From positions 1-35,698 of the forward strand of contig CAYWBW010000021.1 of NCBI GenBank assembly GCA_964456745.1: a DNA stretch of 35,698 nt, written 5' to 3'. Below the pieces are notes generated by a model, which was not told the origin of the DNA, searched no databases, and saw only the letters and a list, made by a program, of their open reading frames with translations. This DNA comes from CAYWBW01 sp964456745 (GTDB taxonomy: Bacteria; Patescibacteriota; Gracilibacteria; GCA-2401425; JAJOLG01). Positions 20,737-31,150 of the stretch are shown here, in pieces; the stretch's first letter is position 1, and every line of letters begins with the position of its first letter. The translations under genes were made by a program, and so were the position numbers.

Positions 20737-20756
20737 ACAATATAAAGTCATATTGT
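20737..20756. promoter_or_regulatory. inverted repeat between divergent mnmA and methyltransferase genes
   Basis: ACAATAT (20737-20743) and ATATTGT (20750-20756) are perfect 7-base arms around AAAGTC. A second small hairpin, GTTCA/TGAAC, lies at 20777-20789. On the minus strand two TATAAT hexamers in AT-rich repeats (about 20710-20730) could be the mnmA -10. The region 20647-20838 has no gene. Confidence 0.35.
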
Positions 20757-20838
20757 ATAATTTAATGTAAGTGTCCGTTCAAAATGAACACTAATTACTT
20801 TTTAATTATTAAACACTAATCTATAGTATACTAAAACT

Positions 20839-21450
20839 ATGCCTGAATTTATTTTACTTTTCGTTTCTCTTATAATCATTTCTACGATATTTTGGATTTT
20901 TAAATTTCCTATTGAAAATATGAAACTTATTTTGTGATTTATATTCTTAATAACACTAATTAATTTAGTTTCAAAAATTCCTTACCTTTCAGCACCTTTC
21001 GTAATTTCAAAAATATCTAAAATCGATATAATTATTGATTTGATAAATTCATGAAATCACTGATCAAAATCCAAAAATAAAACAATTTATGAACTTTGAT
21101 TTTGAGACTGAAGAATTATTAGAAAAATTGCATTAAATAAAAATAATAAAACTATAGGATATGAGATATCTTGGCCACTAGTAATATATTCTAAATTAAT
21201 AAATTTTATTAATTATATAAAATGAGAAAAAAACTTGCCTCAAATCAAATATTGAAATATTTGGAAACAAGATTACAAAAATGCTGATATAATAATATGC
21301 TACCTAACAAGCAAAGCAATGAAGGAATTTAAAAATAAAATTTGGAACAATCTTAAAAAATGAACTTGTGTGATATCTAGTTCATTTAAAATGAAATGAG
21401 TTAATTACTCAATAGAAAAATGAGCTGTATATTTATATATAAAATCGTAG
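20839..21450 (+). CDS. membrane-anchored SAM methyltransferase (FAM173/ATPSCKMT-like)
   Basis: This protein has 203 residues. Two hydrophobic segments at the N-terminus (about residues 3-20 and 28-45) are followed by a methyltransferase core: IYELGFGDGRIIRKIA (motif I, glycines as TGA), KTIGYEISWPLVIYSKL, IWKQDYKNADIIICYLTSKA (motif IV) and LKKGTCVISSSF. The order and the DIIICYL motif resemble FAM173-type protein-lysine methyltransferases. A TATACT hexamer at 20827-20832 lies only 6 bases before the ATG, so the message may be leaderless. Confidence 0.82.
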
Positions 21451-21471
21451 CAATTAATTATATATTAAATC

Positions 21472-24400
21472 CTAAATATCAGACAACTCATCATCCTCAA
21501 GCTGCCTTATAGACCTAACAATTTCCCTTATCATTCACTCTTCATCTCAATCAAATAAAATTTCATTTTGTGGAACATAATGATTTTCCCTATGATCCAA
21601 CTTTAGATATAATGGAACATATTTTATAACTTTTTCCATCTTTGAATCATCACCTCTTATAACAGCACTTACAATTGGTCTAGAACCATATGCAATTCCC
21701 GAAGGAGTTCAGTGCGTAATACACATTGTATTTGCATTAACTCAACAAGATTGTTCAAAATCTTGTAATCGTACATCCTTATAAGGTAAGCCTGAAGCAT
21801 ATTGCTTATGATACTGTCATGAGTGCCTAGAAACAATGAAAACATTGTTAAAAACTTTAGAATATCAACTTTCAATATATGATTTTACTACTCTTGTAAT
21901 TATTGCATAATCAAACCTATTAATTTGATTAGTTCTACAATATATAACCAAACTTTTCTTTGTTTTATCAAATTTAGTTAAATCAACTGTGTTACATTCA
22001 TCATTATCAGTGCTTTTAATAAACTTTTCTTGTTTTGAATTTAAAATATAAATATTGTTATTTCTTTGATCTTCAGAGATTACTTCAAATCAATATTCAT
22101 TAAAAACAATGTCAACCAAACTAGTATAACTCGATAATGAGCTTTCTAAACAATAGTTTTTAAAAAAAACTTGTAGCTCTTGATCTGTTTTAAATTTCTC
22201 TAATTCTTTAGACCTACCATATGATATTAACCTACTAAAATTATCTAAAGTTATAAATTCTTTAATATATCATTCTACGCTTCCATCCCATTGCTGTGAA
22301 AACTTATCAATAAATCACTTAACTTGTGAAGTGGCTATAAATAAATCAATATTTATACAACTAAATAATTTGTAAAAATTTTCAACTTTTTCTTCTGAAT
22401 CAAGGCAACCACTTCTAGCTAAATCAAAAATTAATAAGAAATTTAATTTTCACTCTTTTAACAAAGCAGTAATAAACTTATTTGAATCGCTTTCTTTACT
22501 ATATTTATTATTTTCTCATAAAAATATTTTCAACATATTAAAAAAAGAAAAATACCTTTTTCATATTTTATAAATAAAATGCATAGCTAATTGTTCTCTA
22601 TATGTAAGTTTATCTCATTTTTGTGTTTTTAAATAAATTTGATGAATCCTGCTCATTGCTAATTGAGTAAATTGTCAATCTTCTTTAAAAAGATTTAATA
22701 TCATACCAACCTCCTTTTCGCCACTATTTTCCAACTTTTCATTTCAATAAATTGAAAGAAATATTAAAAAAACTTCAAGAATATTCTCATTATTAATTTC
22801 TTTAAAATTTCAATTTTTTTCAAAAAGATATTGTATTAATGATAAAATTCGTTCTTCATTATCAAACGAGCTTGAGCTTCTTAATATTTTATAAATAGCA
22901 ACAGACTTAACCTTTTCCTGATCCAAATCAAAAACTTCGATATATCTTCAAAAATAAACTCAATTATTAATTCACTTTTGCTCTGTTAAATATGATACAA
23001 CATGAAATGAATGATCAATCAAATCTTCAGTAAGCCTATTTAAAGAACTTGATATAAGTTTTGATAAAAATTGTACAACTCACTTATCATAGTACAAACT
23101 AGACAAAAAATCATAATCTTTATAATCTATATTATTCTTTTCAAAATACTCTATAATCTGTTTTTCTTGAGTAATAATTCCTCAATGTAATTTAAAAAAA
23201 CTATCTAGTAATTTTATATTTCTTTCCTTATCTTTATCTATAAATGGATTCCATTGCTCCATTGATGAGATTACATTTCACTCATAAGCAAAAATAAATG
23301 TTTCTATGCGCATAAATCAAAATATTGATAAATCCCTTTTTCAACCATTTGGGAAAAGCATACTTAAAAACATTTCAGGATTTTTCACTCGCAATATTTT
23401 AAATATATCTTCTTCCTTTTCAATATTTTCACTAAGTCACGCTTCAGCTAAAGGTGACAATAAATTTACATTTACAGCTTTTTGGTAATTATCATTATCA
23501 TCTAAAATCCAAGATAATTCTCTTAACTTCTCTTGTTTATCATGAATATAATCTCAAAAATAATTATCAAAATATCTAGTAGAAGCTGCTATTTTACCAA
23601 TATAATAATCAAATAGAAAATTATTCATTGGTGGAAGATGGATCTGACTACCATAATTATAATGCTCAACATCATCATCTTTAAGTAATTTATTTTTTGT
23701 AAAAAGTACTTTACAACCTGTTTTCTTAAATATTTCTGAAGCTTTAAAAAGCATGTCATTCTCAGAAAATACATCCCATCATATAATATAAATAGCCCAA
23801 AGAAATTCAGATAGATAATTTATATCTACAAAATTCTTTCATGTAATTGTCTTTGTCTGCTCAATATGATTTTCATACCTTTCTAAATTATCTTCTAAAC
23901 CATAATCTCTAAACCATGTCGAAAAAAATAATAAAATATTAATATCAGTTACATTAAAATTATTCTTTACAAATACTTTTAATTTATCATTTTTTAAAAA
24001 TATCATAAGAGAATCTCTCATTCTATTTATTTCCTCAAACAAACTTTGATATGGTCTTCAATCCTCTGATTTTTTTCTAAATCCAATTAAAAAAGATTTT
24101 AAATCTAAAGAAATGTTATAATAATCAAGAAGTGATTCAACTTCTGGAAATACTTCTCTCAAATATTTTTCAGAATAAAACAATTCTTTTTCAAAAATTT
24201 CATTTTCATCTGAAGGATTTTGAATATCTCACATTAATAAAATTGAAGAACTAACAATCCTTCTTCTTCAGCCAAATTCTGTTTCTATTTCAATACAGTT
24301 ACTATCATCATATTCTAAATTGTTAAACATGTTTATATGATTGTGAATATATCTATTAATGTAAAAAAATTCGAAAAAAGTAATATTTAAATCTTTTTTT

Positions 24401-25299
24401 TGTAAAATTTTTCTATAAATTGATATTGTAAAATCAAGTTCTTTCTCGCTAGAAGATACATATAAATCCACAGTGTCATTAAAAGTAGAATAATCTTTTA
24501 AGCTAAATAATAAAGACAACATTGAAGTATCAAATCCGCAATTTAAACATCTTGTTGAATATCTTTTTGAATATTTTCAATTTTGTACTGATGCTTTAGC
24601 AAATTTCTGAATATTCTTTTCTGATGAAGAAATGAAATATTTATATAATCATAAAACCTGAGATCAATGAAATGAAACATCTCATCAGTATACAATACTA
24701 CTTTCTAACTTTAAAGTTGCCAAAAAATCAAAAACTTTTGATAAAATTTTTAGATCAATATCTTCAAGTTTCTCATCATACACAGTTAGAGCATGTCATC
24801 TTTCGTATAATAATCAAACAACTAAAAGGCTTTTTTCAGAAAGTTTTGGAATCATTTTACTAAGTTGAATAAATTCATTTTCACCATTAAAATAACGGCT
24901 TTCTTCTTCCATTAATTTCCTTCAGAATTTAATTATTCGCTTAATCAAATATCTTAAATATATATTCATTGTTCTTGACTGCGGAGTATCTTCAAAATAA
25001 TCTGCTAATTTATTTTTTATCCTTACAACTAACTGCTCCGGATAATCCTCCGGATGCTCTGTATAATAATCACTATCTCGCTTTGGATAATCTACAAAAT
25101 CATCTAGTACAATATTCTCTGCAATATCGGAAAAATCTACCAAAGACAGCGTGGAGCTTTCGGCGATATTTCAAATTGTATTTCTTATTTGAAGCCACAT
25201 CTTATTTAAATTTTCTTGCAATTCTAAGCTTAAACTATCTAAAGATACAGTTTTTTCTAAGACATTACTTACCGACAATCCACCCTCACTCTCTAACAT
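21472..25299 (-). CDS. very large (1275-residue) protein of unknown function
   Basis: I read one uninterrupted frame through about 60 TGA codons. There is no signal peptide and no membrane helix. It is mostly helical and rich in Phe, Tyr, Ile and Asn, suggesting alpha-helical repeats without a clear period. A single C-x-x-C (RCLNCGF) occurs near residue 255. The last 250 residues look like a separate alpha/beta domain: KKSLVIYCRTNQINRFDYAI, NNVFIVSRHSGQYHKQ, SCGVNANTMCITHGTPSGIA, YGSRPIVSAVIRGDD. The His-Gly and Cys there could be catalytic, but I can name no family. It has its own promoter with a MITE directly upstream. Confidence 0.82.
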
Positions 25300-25339
25300 T
25301 TTTGTTAATCTATAATTTTCACAAATACTATAGTATAAA

Positions 25340-25367
25340 ATACTACTATTTCTATAGTGCTTGTCAA
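25340..25367 (-). promoter_or_regulatory. promoter of the giant gene, with operator-like repeats
   Basis: On the minus strand TTGACA (25367-25362) and TAGTAT (25345-25340) are 16 bases apart, 40 bases before the ATG. ACTATAG (25327-25333) and CTATAGT (25352-25358) flank the -10 as 7-base inverted arms, a plausible repressor site. The -35 begins 3 bases from the MITE target duplication. Confidence 0.6.
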
Positions 25368-25378
25368 CATCTAGACCA

Positions 25379-25547
25379 GTATGTATTCACTTTTTAAGCA
25401 GATCGTCTTTGCGATGAACGTAATGAAATGAAGTGAAGAAGCAATCCATATGCCAGTTAAATACATTACTACACATGGATTGCTTCGCTTTGCTCGCAAA
25501 GACAGATATTTTGCTTAAAGCAAATTGCTAAAAAGGTGAATACATAC
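25379..25547. mobile_element. MITE-like element, copy 2 (intact, with target duplication)
   Basis: This 169-bp element has perfect 12-bp terminal inverted repeats GTATGTATTCAC ... GTGAATACATAC, continuing imperfectly into TTTTTAAGCA/TTTTTAGCA. It is flanked by a direct repeat CTAGACCA (25371-25378 and 25548-25555), an 8-bp target-site duplication that marks a transposition event. Internal GCAATCCATATG/CATGGATTGC arms make it largely palindromic, and CTTTGCGAT/CTCGCAAAG-type motifs resemble palindromic repeats seen in many bacterial genomes. No ORF is present. It occupies the 283-bp gap between the giant gene and the carboxypeptidase gene. Confidence 0.93.
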
Positions 25548-25582
25548 CTAGACCAACTCTTGCATCTATAAAAAATTAATTC

Positions 25583-27082
25583 TTACTCAACAAAATAACG
25601 TTGTCACAAAAATGCCATTGTTTTATCATCTAATCTATCCATAAAAGAAAGAATGTCATTCATAACAAGATTTCTTTCAACCTTGAGAGATGGATGATAA
25701 TTTTCCAAAGTTCTTGTTAACGACAACGAAACAAAAAAATTGTCATAGATTCAACTTATCACATAAGCATTGTTTACTGATCAAGTCTTGGCATAAAGAT
25801 CACCTTTTGCACCACTTCAGGAAATTTTTTTTCAAGGAATAGTATCTGATAATCAATTATCTCTATAATATTTAATTATTCTAAATATCTCATTATGGCT
25901 AAAAAAAGTTTTCTCTTCATTTTTTAAACCTCAATCTTGAGATGCAGACATTCAAGATCAATCAATAAATGCAGAACTGATTCAAAATTTACTTTTAGCA
26001 TACCTAGACAATTCACCCTGAGCTTCTTTAAGCGTTGGCATTCTATCTATTCCTAATCTCCACATAGCAGCCCTTAACCACATAACTGTTCAGAGTAAAT
26101 TATTAGAATATCTCAACAAATTCTTTACATCTTTCTTTGCATTTAACTTTTGATGAAAAGTTCATATATGGCGATGATATTTAAGATCAGAATCCTTATC
26201 AAGTTTTCAACCTCAAACACTAATCCTTCAACCTGAGTATTTTGCTAAAGCCCTTGTTACAAATAACTCATGTGCCTTGTTAACACAAGGATTAGCATTA
26301 ACACTTCATGAAGTTAAAAAACGACGCTTCATTTTTTTATTTAACTTTTTATTATAACTTTTCAATACATCACTAACCTCTCAAGATCTTTTTTTTCTAG
26401 AATGCATATCATACTCAACCTCTTGTTTATCAACTTGCCCATCTACGCAATTAGAAACCTCCCTTGAATCTATATAAGATTTTCATTTTACAAGCCTATT
26501 AAAATTTAATACTAAAGGAGTAATCATTGCATGAGACAGTGAAGCACTGCTAGTCTTAACTCAAGGTACTTCAAATTCTCAATTTGGGAAAAAAGAATTG
26601 TCAAATACTATTCAAGCCACATTTGTTATTCACTTATCTAACATTGTTTTTGCGAGATTTTCAAGATCTTCAGATACCAACATTGTCATTTCTCACCTTA
26701 TTTCTAAAAACTTATCACTTCTTAAAAATACATGAAACCTTTCTCAACTTTCACTATTTATATCCAAAGATTTTGAAGCTTCATAATACATTGCAGCAGT
26801 AACAAGTTTTTGAAGAGATGCTGCCAAAACAGGTTTATCACAACCAATATCCAACACTAAATCATCCTTGTCAATTCATTTAATTCATTTAATACAAATA
26901 CTTCCATTTACTCACAATCATTCTAGACGAGAGTTAAAATTAGTAGAAATTCAATTTATTGCTCTTAAGCTTATATGATGATCCACTCAATCAGCTGATG
27001 GATTTATAGAACTCTCATTATGCTGATTTGGTACAAGCACTGTAATAAATCATGCTGCCAATGCTGATATTTTTTTTCTCAA
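25583..27082 (-). CDS. dacB: D-alanyl-D-alanine carboxypeptidase / PBP4-type (peptidase S13)
   Basis: This 499-residue periplasmic serine peptidase trims or cleaves peptidoglycan peptides. The signal sequence reads MRKKISALAAGFITVLVP. The serine-protease triad motifs of family S13 are present: SxxK as ASLQKL (Ser89-Lys92), SxN as RYSNNLLG, DGSGMSAS, and KTG as YAKTGSVNNAYVISG. Several of these glycines are TGA codons. The long insertion between the first two motifs is typical of PBP4. The frame is open upstream without ATG. TTG at 27082 gives the best signal peptide, and another TTG lies nine codons earlier. It is downstream of the EamA gene with a 61-base gap. Confidence 0.92.
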
Positions 27083-27143
27083 AGTACCACACTTTAGCAA
27101 AATATGACTTATAAAATCAAATAATTTTCCGAAAAAAAATTTA

Positions 27144-28016
27144 TTAAGTAGACAGCTTCAGTAAAACCAATCAAATAAAAGTGCACAATATAAATACCCA
27201 CTGCTTGATATTTAATTTTTCCTTATAAAGGAAATATCATAAAATTGAAATAAATATTGTTTCCGCAGCTAATATACTTGCAATAACTCATTGCGCTCAT
27301 CACATACTAACTGCGAGCGCGTAACCTCATGTTCATCAAAGTGTAAATATTGAAAATAAAAATATTTTTAGATAATCTTTCAAATTTATTTTAATTATAT
27401 GAGTTTTATTAAAAAGATATTTAAAAAAAATTGAAATTACAATTCAAACAAAAACAAAAGCTTCCATTAAATAAGCAGAAAGTGCAAAATCAACTTTTTT
27501 TGAGAGCAATCATAAAATAAAATACCATATTCAAGTTCATATAATTCTTGGTATCATTAAAATAAATCATTTATGAGCATTATTTCAAAGATGAGGCATA
27601 TTATTTTTTACAAGAATTAATGCGATAATACTTGTCAAAATTAAAAAAATTCAAAATAAAGAATATAAACTTATCAATTCTCAATAAATAAAATATGACA
27701 AAACCAATACAACTATAACAATTAGTTTATCTAAAGCAGAAATGATTCAAATTGGAAGATATTTTTGAGATTCAAAAAGAAAAATTGCTGCCACTCATCA
27801 AAGCAATCATCATACAAAATAAAGTCATAAATTATCGAAAACTGAATCTAAACTTCAAAAATCTGCCAATAGCAAAATAGGAAGCATTGTAACTAAAATT
27901 GAAAGTGATCTATAAAATGAGATGGAAATTCAATCTAAATTTCTAGCATATTTAACAAATAAATTTGTATGTATCACCCAACATAGCATTGAAATAATGG
28001 CAACCTGAAAATACAT
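27144..28016 (-). CDS. EamA/DMT-superfamily transporter
   Basis: This 290-residue protein has about ten hydrophobic helices in two halves of five, the EamA duplication. Typical elements are an N-terminal MYFQVAIISMLCWVIHTNLF helix, AIFLFESQKYLPIGIISALD at the end of the first half, and QGVIASILAAETIFISILG followed by YKEKLNIKQWVFI in the second half (the conserved pre-helix Glu/Lys segment). The substrate is unknown; relatives export metabolites. It is divergent from the GNAT gene, with about 90 bases of AT-rich spacer. Confidence 0.88.
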
Positions 28017-28108
28017 ATGATAAATTTAATTATTATTATAATCATTGTAATAATTTTATATTTAAAACCAATTCTTGTTTTTTAGATATGTTTCTATAAA
28101 ATCTTAGC

Positions 28109-28396
28109 ATGACAAGTAAAGATATCATTGAATGATTAAAATGAATTAGAAAAAAATTTTGAAAAATTAAGAGAATGAGAACTGATCCTGATTATCAAAA
28201 ACAATGAATATGAACAAAAATATTAGAAAGACTTTTAGATAGAGTAAAAGAACTTTTATACAAAAAACTTGTTTTAGATTTTACACCGTGATCAGCTATG
28301 CCACTTAAAAGTTTTTATTGAAAATATTGATTCAAAAAATATAAACAATGACAGCTCTGATGACATTTTACTGAATATTATGAAAAAATTTTATAA
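28109..28396 (+). CDS. GNAT acetyltransferase, apparently N-terminally truncated
   Basis: This 95-residue protein has the acetyl-CoA binding motif A IKRMRTDPDYQKQGIGTKIL (the Q-x-x-G-I-G pyrophosphate loop, with glycines as TGA), then LLDRVKELLYKKLVLDFTPG and the motif B SFYGKYGFKKYK. Normal GNATs have about 140-160 residues, with several strands before motif A. Here only about 20 residues precede it, and upstream in-frame sequence stops at a TAG just before the ATG. It may be a shortened functional protein or a remnant. It stands between an EamA gene on each side. Confidence 0.7.
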
Positions 28397-28442
28397 ATAC
28401 TCTACAAAATATAAATAACGAAGAATTAAATAAACATAATTA

Positions 28443-29324
28443 ATGTCCTGACTAGCAATATAACTGGTAATACTCTCAGCACTTTTACATGCACTAAGAG
28501 ATTATTTAACAAAAAAATCTACTAACAAACAAGCTTTTACTTTTCTTTACTATTGCTTTGGATTAACAATATATTCACCACTTCTTATTTATCTTTTACT
28601 TACAGAAGATTTAACAAACATAATTCCATGAATGATAATTTGAGCAATATCTTGAATAGTGCATTTTATTTACATGCTATATTTATCAAAATCTTACGAA
28701 GATTGAGACTTATCACACGTTTATCCAATAGTAAGATCAGCTCCAGTTCTAATAATGATATTTTCAATATTTGTATTAAAAGAAGATTTATCTATGTCTT
28801 GAATTATATGAATAACAATAGCTACTTTTTGAGTTTATATTATTAATTTGAAAAAATTATCATTTAAAACCATTTTAGAACCAATATCATTTATCAAAAA
28901 TCATAAATCTAGTCAGTATGCTCTTATAGCAATGCTTTGAGTTGCTATTTATTCAGTAATTGATAAATATTGAGTAAATTATATTCATCCTCTTATTTTT
29001 ATTTATTGTTTAAATATTACAAAATCTCCACTAATGGCTTTGTATATTTTTAGAAATAAAAATAAGGAAATATTAAAAAATGAATGGATTATAAATAAGT
29101 GGTTGATTGGGATAAATTGAATAATAGTTCTTTTATGATACTTACTAATTCTTTATGTTTTTTCTTTTGAAAAATTAAGTTACGTTGTATGACTCAGGCA
29201 ATTGAGTATTATTTTTGCGATACTCTTATGATGACATTTGCTTCAGGAAAAAAATAAAGCAATTAGATTATTTGCAGGAATGTTGATATTTGTATGAGTG
29301 TTTTTAATTTCAATAGCTGAATAA
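28443..29324 (+). pseudogene. EamA/DMT transporter with in-frame TAA at codon 7
   Basis: The frame from ATG 28443 reads MSGLAI, then TAA (28461-28463), then continues open for 287 codons as a second EamA protein: LVILSALLHALRDYLTKKS, SGIVHFIYMLYLSKSYEDGD, LSHVYPIVRSAPVLIMIFSI, LKEDLSMSGIIGI and a C-terminal LRQLSIIFAILLGGHLLQEK. Residues on both sides of the TAA fit one N-terminal helix, so a single nonsense change is likely. Alternatives are a downstream non-ATG start (CTG 28464) or read-through. The rest of the frame is undamaged, suggesting recent loss or a surviving function. It is distinct from the EamA at 27144-28016. Confidence 0.75.
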
Positions 29325-29328
29325 TTTA

Positions 29329-30039
29329 TTATAAAATCACATAACAAATCTTAGTCTTTCATTTTTTTGAAGATATTTTTCTTATCGTAAGTCATTTAAG
29401 TTCTTTAGAAGAATTTACATGAGTTCATCAACATCAATTTGACTCAAATCACTCAAATCAAACAATTCTTACAGATTTTCATATTGGGGATGAGTATCAT
29501 CTTTTTTTAGCTTCTTCTAAATTTAAATCTTCAATATTGATTTTTAAATCTTTATTAATAAGAGCATTTAATTGTTTTTCTATTTCTTCTTTAGTTTCTT
29601 CCTTGTTTTCTATCATTCAATGACACTCAACATATGGTGAATCTTGAAAGTGATATCATTTATATGGAGTAATATCCAATTTTAATACATCACTCACAAC
29701 AGATGAAATAAGATGTCATGCTGAATGCAACCTTGAATTTAAAATTCTTCTTTCTTTATCAATTTTTAATCCTACTTTATTATTATTCTTTAAAGTTCAT
29801 TGAATGAATTGTCAAAAATGATGTATTATTCAATCTTGATCCAGCATAACTTTGGATACTACGAACTTTCAGTCTTTTCCTATTATTTCTCAAATGTCAG
29901 ATGCTTGTCATCCTCATTGAGGATAAAAAATAGTTTGATCTAATATTAAAGTCATTCAATGCCCTGTTTCTTTAATATCTGTTACTATAGCAGATGATTC
30001 ATATTTATAAGTATCTTTAAGATAATCTAATTTTGTCAT
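29329..30039 (-). CDS. alaX: AlaX-type alanyl-tRNA editing protein
   Basis: This 236-residue protein is a trans-editing hydrolase that clears Ser- or Gly-mischarged tRNA(Ala). It has the editing-domain zinc site: HSAGHLISS (His-x-x-x-His) and GCGGTHVNSS (Cys-x-x-x-His), both preserved, plus the TIFYPQGGGQASDIG entry motif common to AlaRS and AlaX. There is no aminoacylation domain, so it is free-standing. Several glycines of QGGGQ are TGA codons. It converges with the EamA pseudogene (4-base gap) and is divergent from the TrmB regulator. Confidence 0.93.
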
Positions 30040-30078
30040 TATATTTCGTTAATTTATATTGATGATAATACAAACTTA

Positions 30079-30106
30079 TTGACTAATGTCAATTTCTAAG
30101 TATATT
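30079..30106 (+). promoter_or_regulatory. promoter with overlapping operator, TrmB gene
   Basis: TTGACT (30079-30084) and TATATT (30101-30106) are 16 bases apart, and the ATG at 30111 follows the -10 by only 4 bases, implying a leaderless transcript. The -35 is half of a palindrome TTGAC-TAAT-GTCAA (30079-30092), a likely binding site, perhaps for autoregulation. The divergent alaX starts at 30039. Confidence 0.55.
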
Positions 30107-30110
30107 ATTA

Positions 30111-30860
30111 ATGTCAACTAAACTTGATGACATTATGAAACAATATTTGATAAATCTTGGTTTTAATTCAAAAGAAGTAGATGTTTATCTAGCCTTACTT
30201 GAGTTTTGAAATCAACCTGCCTCTGTAGTATCCAAAAAAGTATGAATACCAAAATCTACTGTATTGTTTTTATTCGATTGACTACTTAAAAAGTGATACA
30301 TAAGAAAATCAAATAAATGAAGAATTCAATATTTTTATGCTGATCCTGATGATTTACAGAAAGCTAAAAAACAGCAACTAGACAAGGAAGCCCTAACATT
30401 AAAACAAACAATACCACTATTAAAAGAATTTAAAAACCCCTATACATCAGAACCAAAAGTTACATTTTTTGAATGAATAGATTGATGTAAAAAAGTCTAC
30501 TCAACACTTTTAGATAGTAAAACTGAAATATTAGAATTTTGAGCTCATGATGATCTTGAAAATAAATTATGAAAAGACTTTATGAAATCATTTATTAAAA
30601 AAAGAACAAAAAACAAAATATTGCTTAAATGAATTTGTAAAGACAATAATATTCATAAAAATTTACATAAAAAGAGTAAAAATGAATTTAGAGAAATAAA
30701 ATTTTTCTCTGACAATATCTGAAATTTTTATTCTTCAATTTGCATATTTGAGGATAAAGTATTACTTTTAAATTTATTTAATGATTCTTTTTGAATTTTG
30801 ATTGAAAATAAAGAGGTATCGGAGACTTTGAAAACTATACATAAATTAATATGGGATTAA
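30111..30860 (+). CDS. TrmB-family transcriptional regulator 1
   Basis: This 249-residue protein has an N-terminal winged helix: LINLGFNSKEVDVYLALLE, ASVVSKKVGIPKSTVLFLFD, LLKKGYIRKSNKGRIQYFYA, then DPDDLQKAK. That is the TrmB hallmark (x-L-G-[FL]-x-x-x-E-x-x-x-Y-x-A-L-L). A coiled coil follows (about residues 88-115), then a C-terminal domain with VTFFEGIDGCKKVYSTLLDS, as in TrmB-type effector domains. It regulates unknown genes. Two related regulators lie at 33302-34060 and 34894-35477. Confidence 0.9.
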
Positions 30861-30909
30861 GATAATATAAGTGCAGATGTAATTTTATATAAAGATACAA
30901 CTGTAATAA

Positions 30910-31143
30910 TTAAATAACTATTGCCTTATTAGCATTCATACTAAAATATATTGGATATTTATATTTCTTTATAAAGAGTTTCAGCATAGAGAGATTTTTA
31001 TAATATTTTTTAATATTCTAATATTTACAAATTGAATTTGGCATATAGATTGGTTTTTAATAAAAAAGCAATACGTTTCACGAATTATTACTGCATCTTT
31101 ATTTGTAATCACATTTTTAATTTTTTATTTAAATAATATTTAA
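30910..31143 (+). pseudogene. remnant of a small membrane protein
   Basis: An open frame without any ATG, GTG or TTG before its last part reads as a plausible membrane protein: REIFIIFFNILIFTNGIWHI, WFLIKKQYVSRIITASLF, VITFLIFYLNNI. Adjacent frames also carry hydrophobic stretches (IALLAFILKYIGYLYFFIK in another frame, 30918 onwards), so frameshifts have probably broken an older gene. No family is recognised. It fills the space between the TrmB and L,D-transpeptidase genes. Confidence 0.35.
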
Positions 31144-31150
31144 GAAATTA

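Noticed and set aside
24969..25397. 142-codon open frame on the + strand
   Set aside because: It is antisense to the coding sequence of the giant protein and runs into the MITE, and its composition lacks a recognisable protein pattern. It is a shadow frame.
30861..30900. Possible link of TrmB 1 to the downstream membrane-protein remnant
   Set aside because: Frame and termination do not join. TAA at 30858 ends TrmB 1 cleanly.
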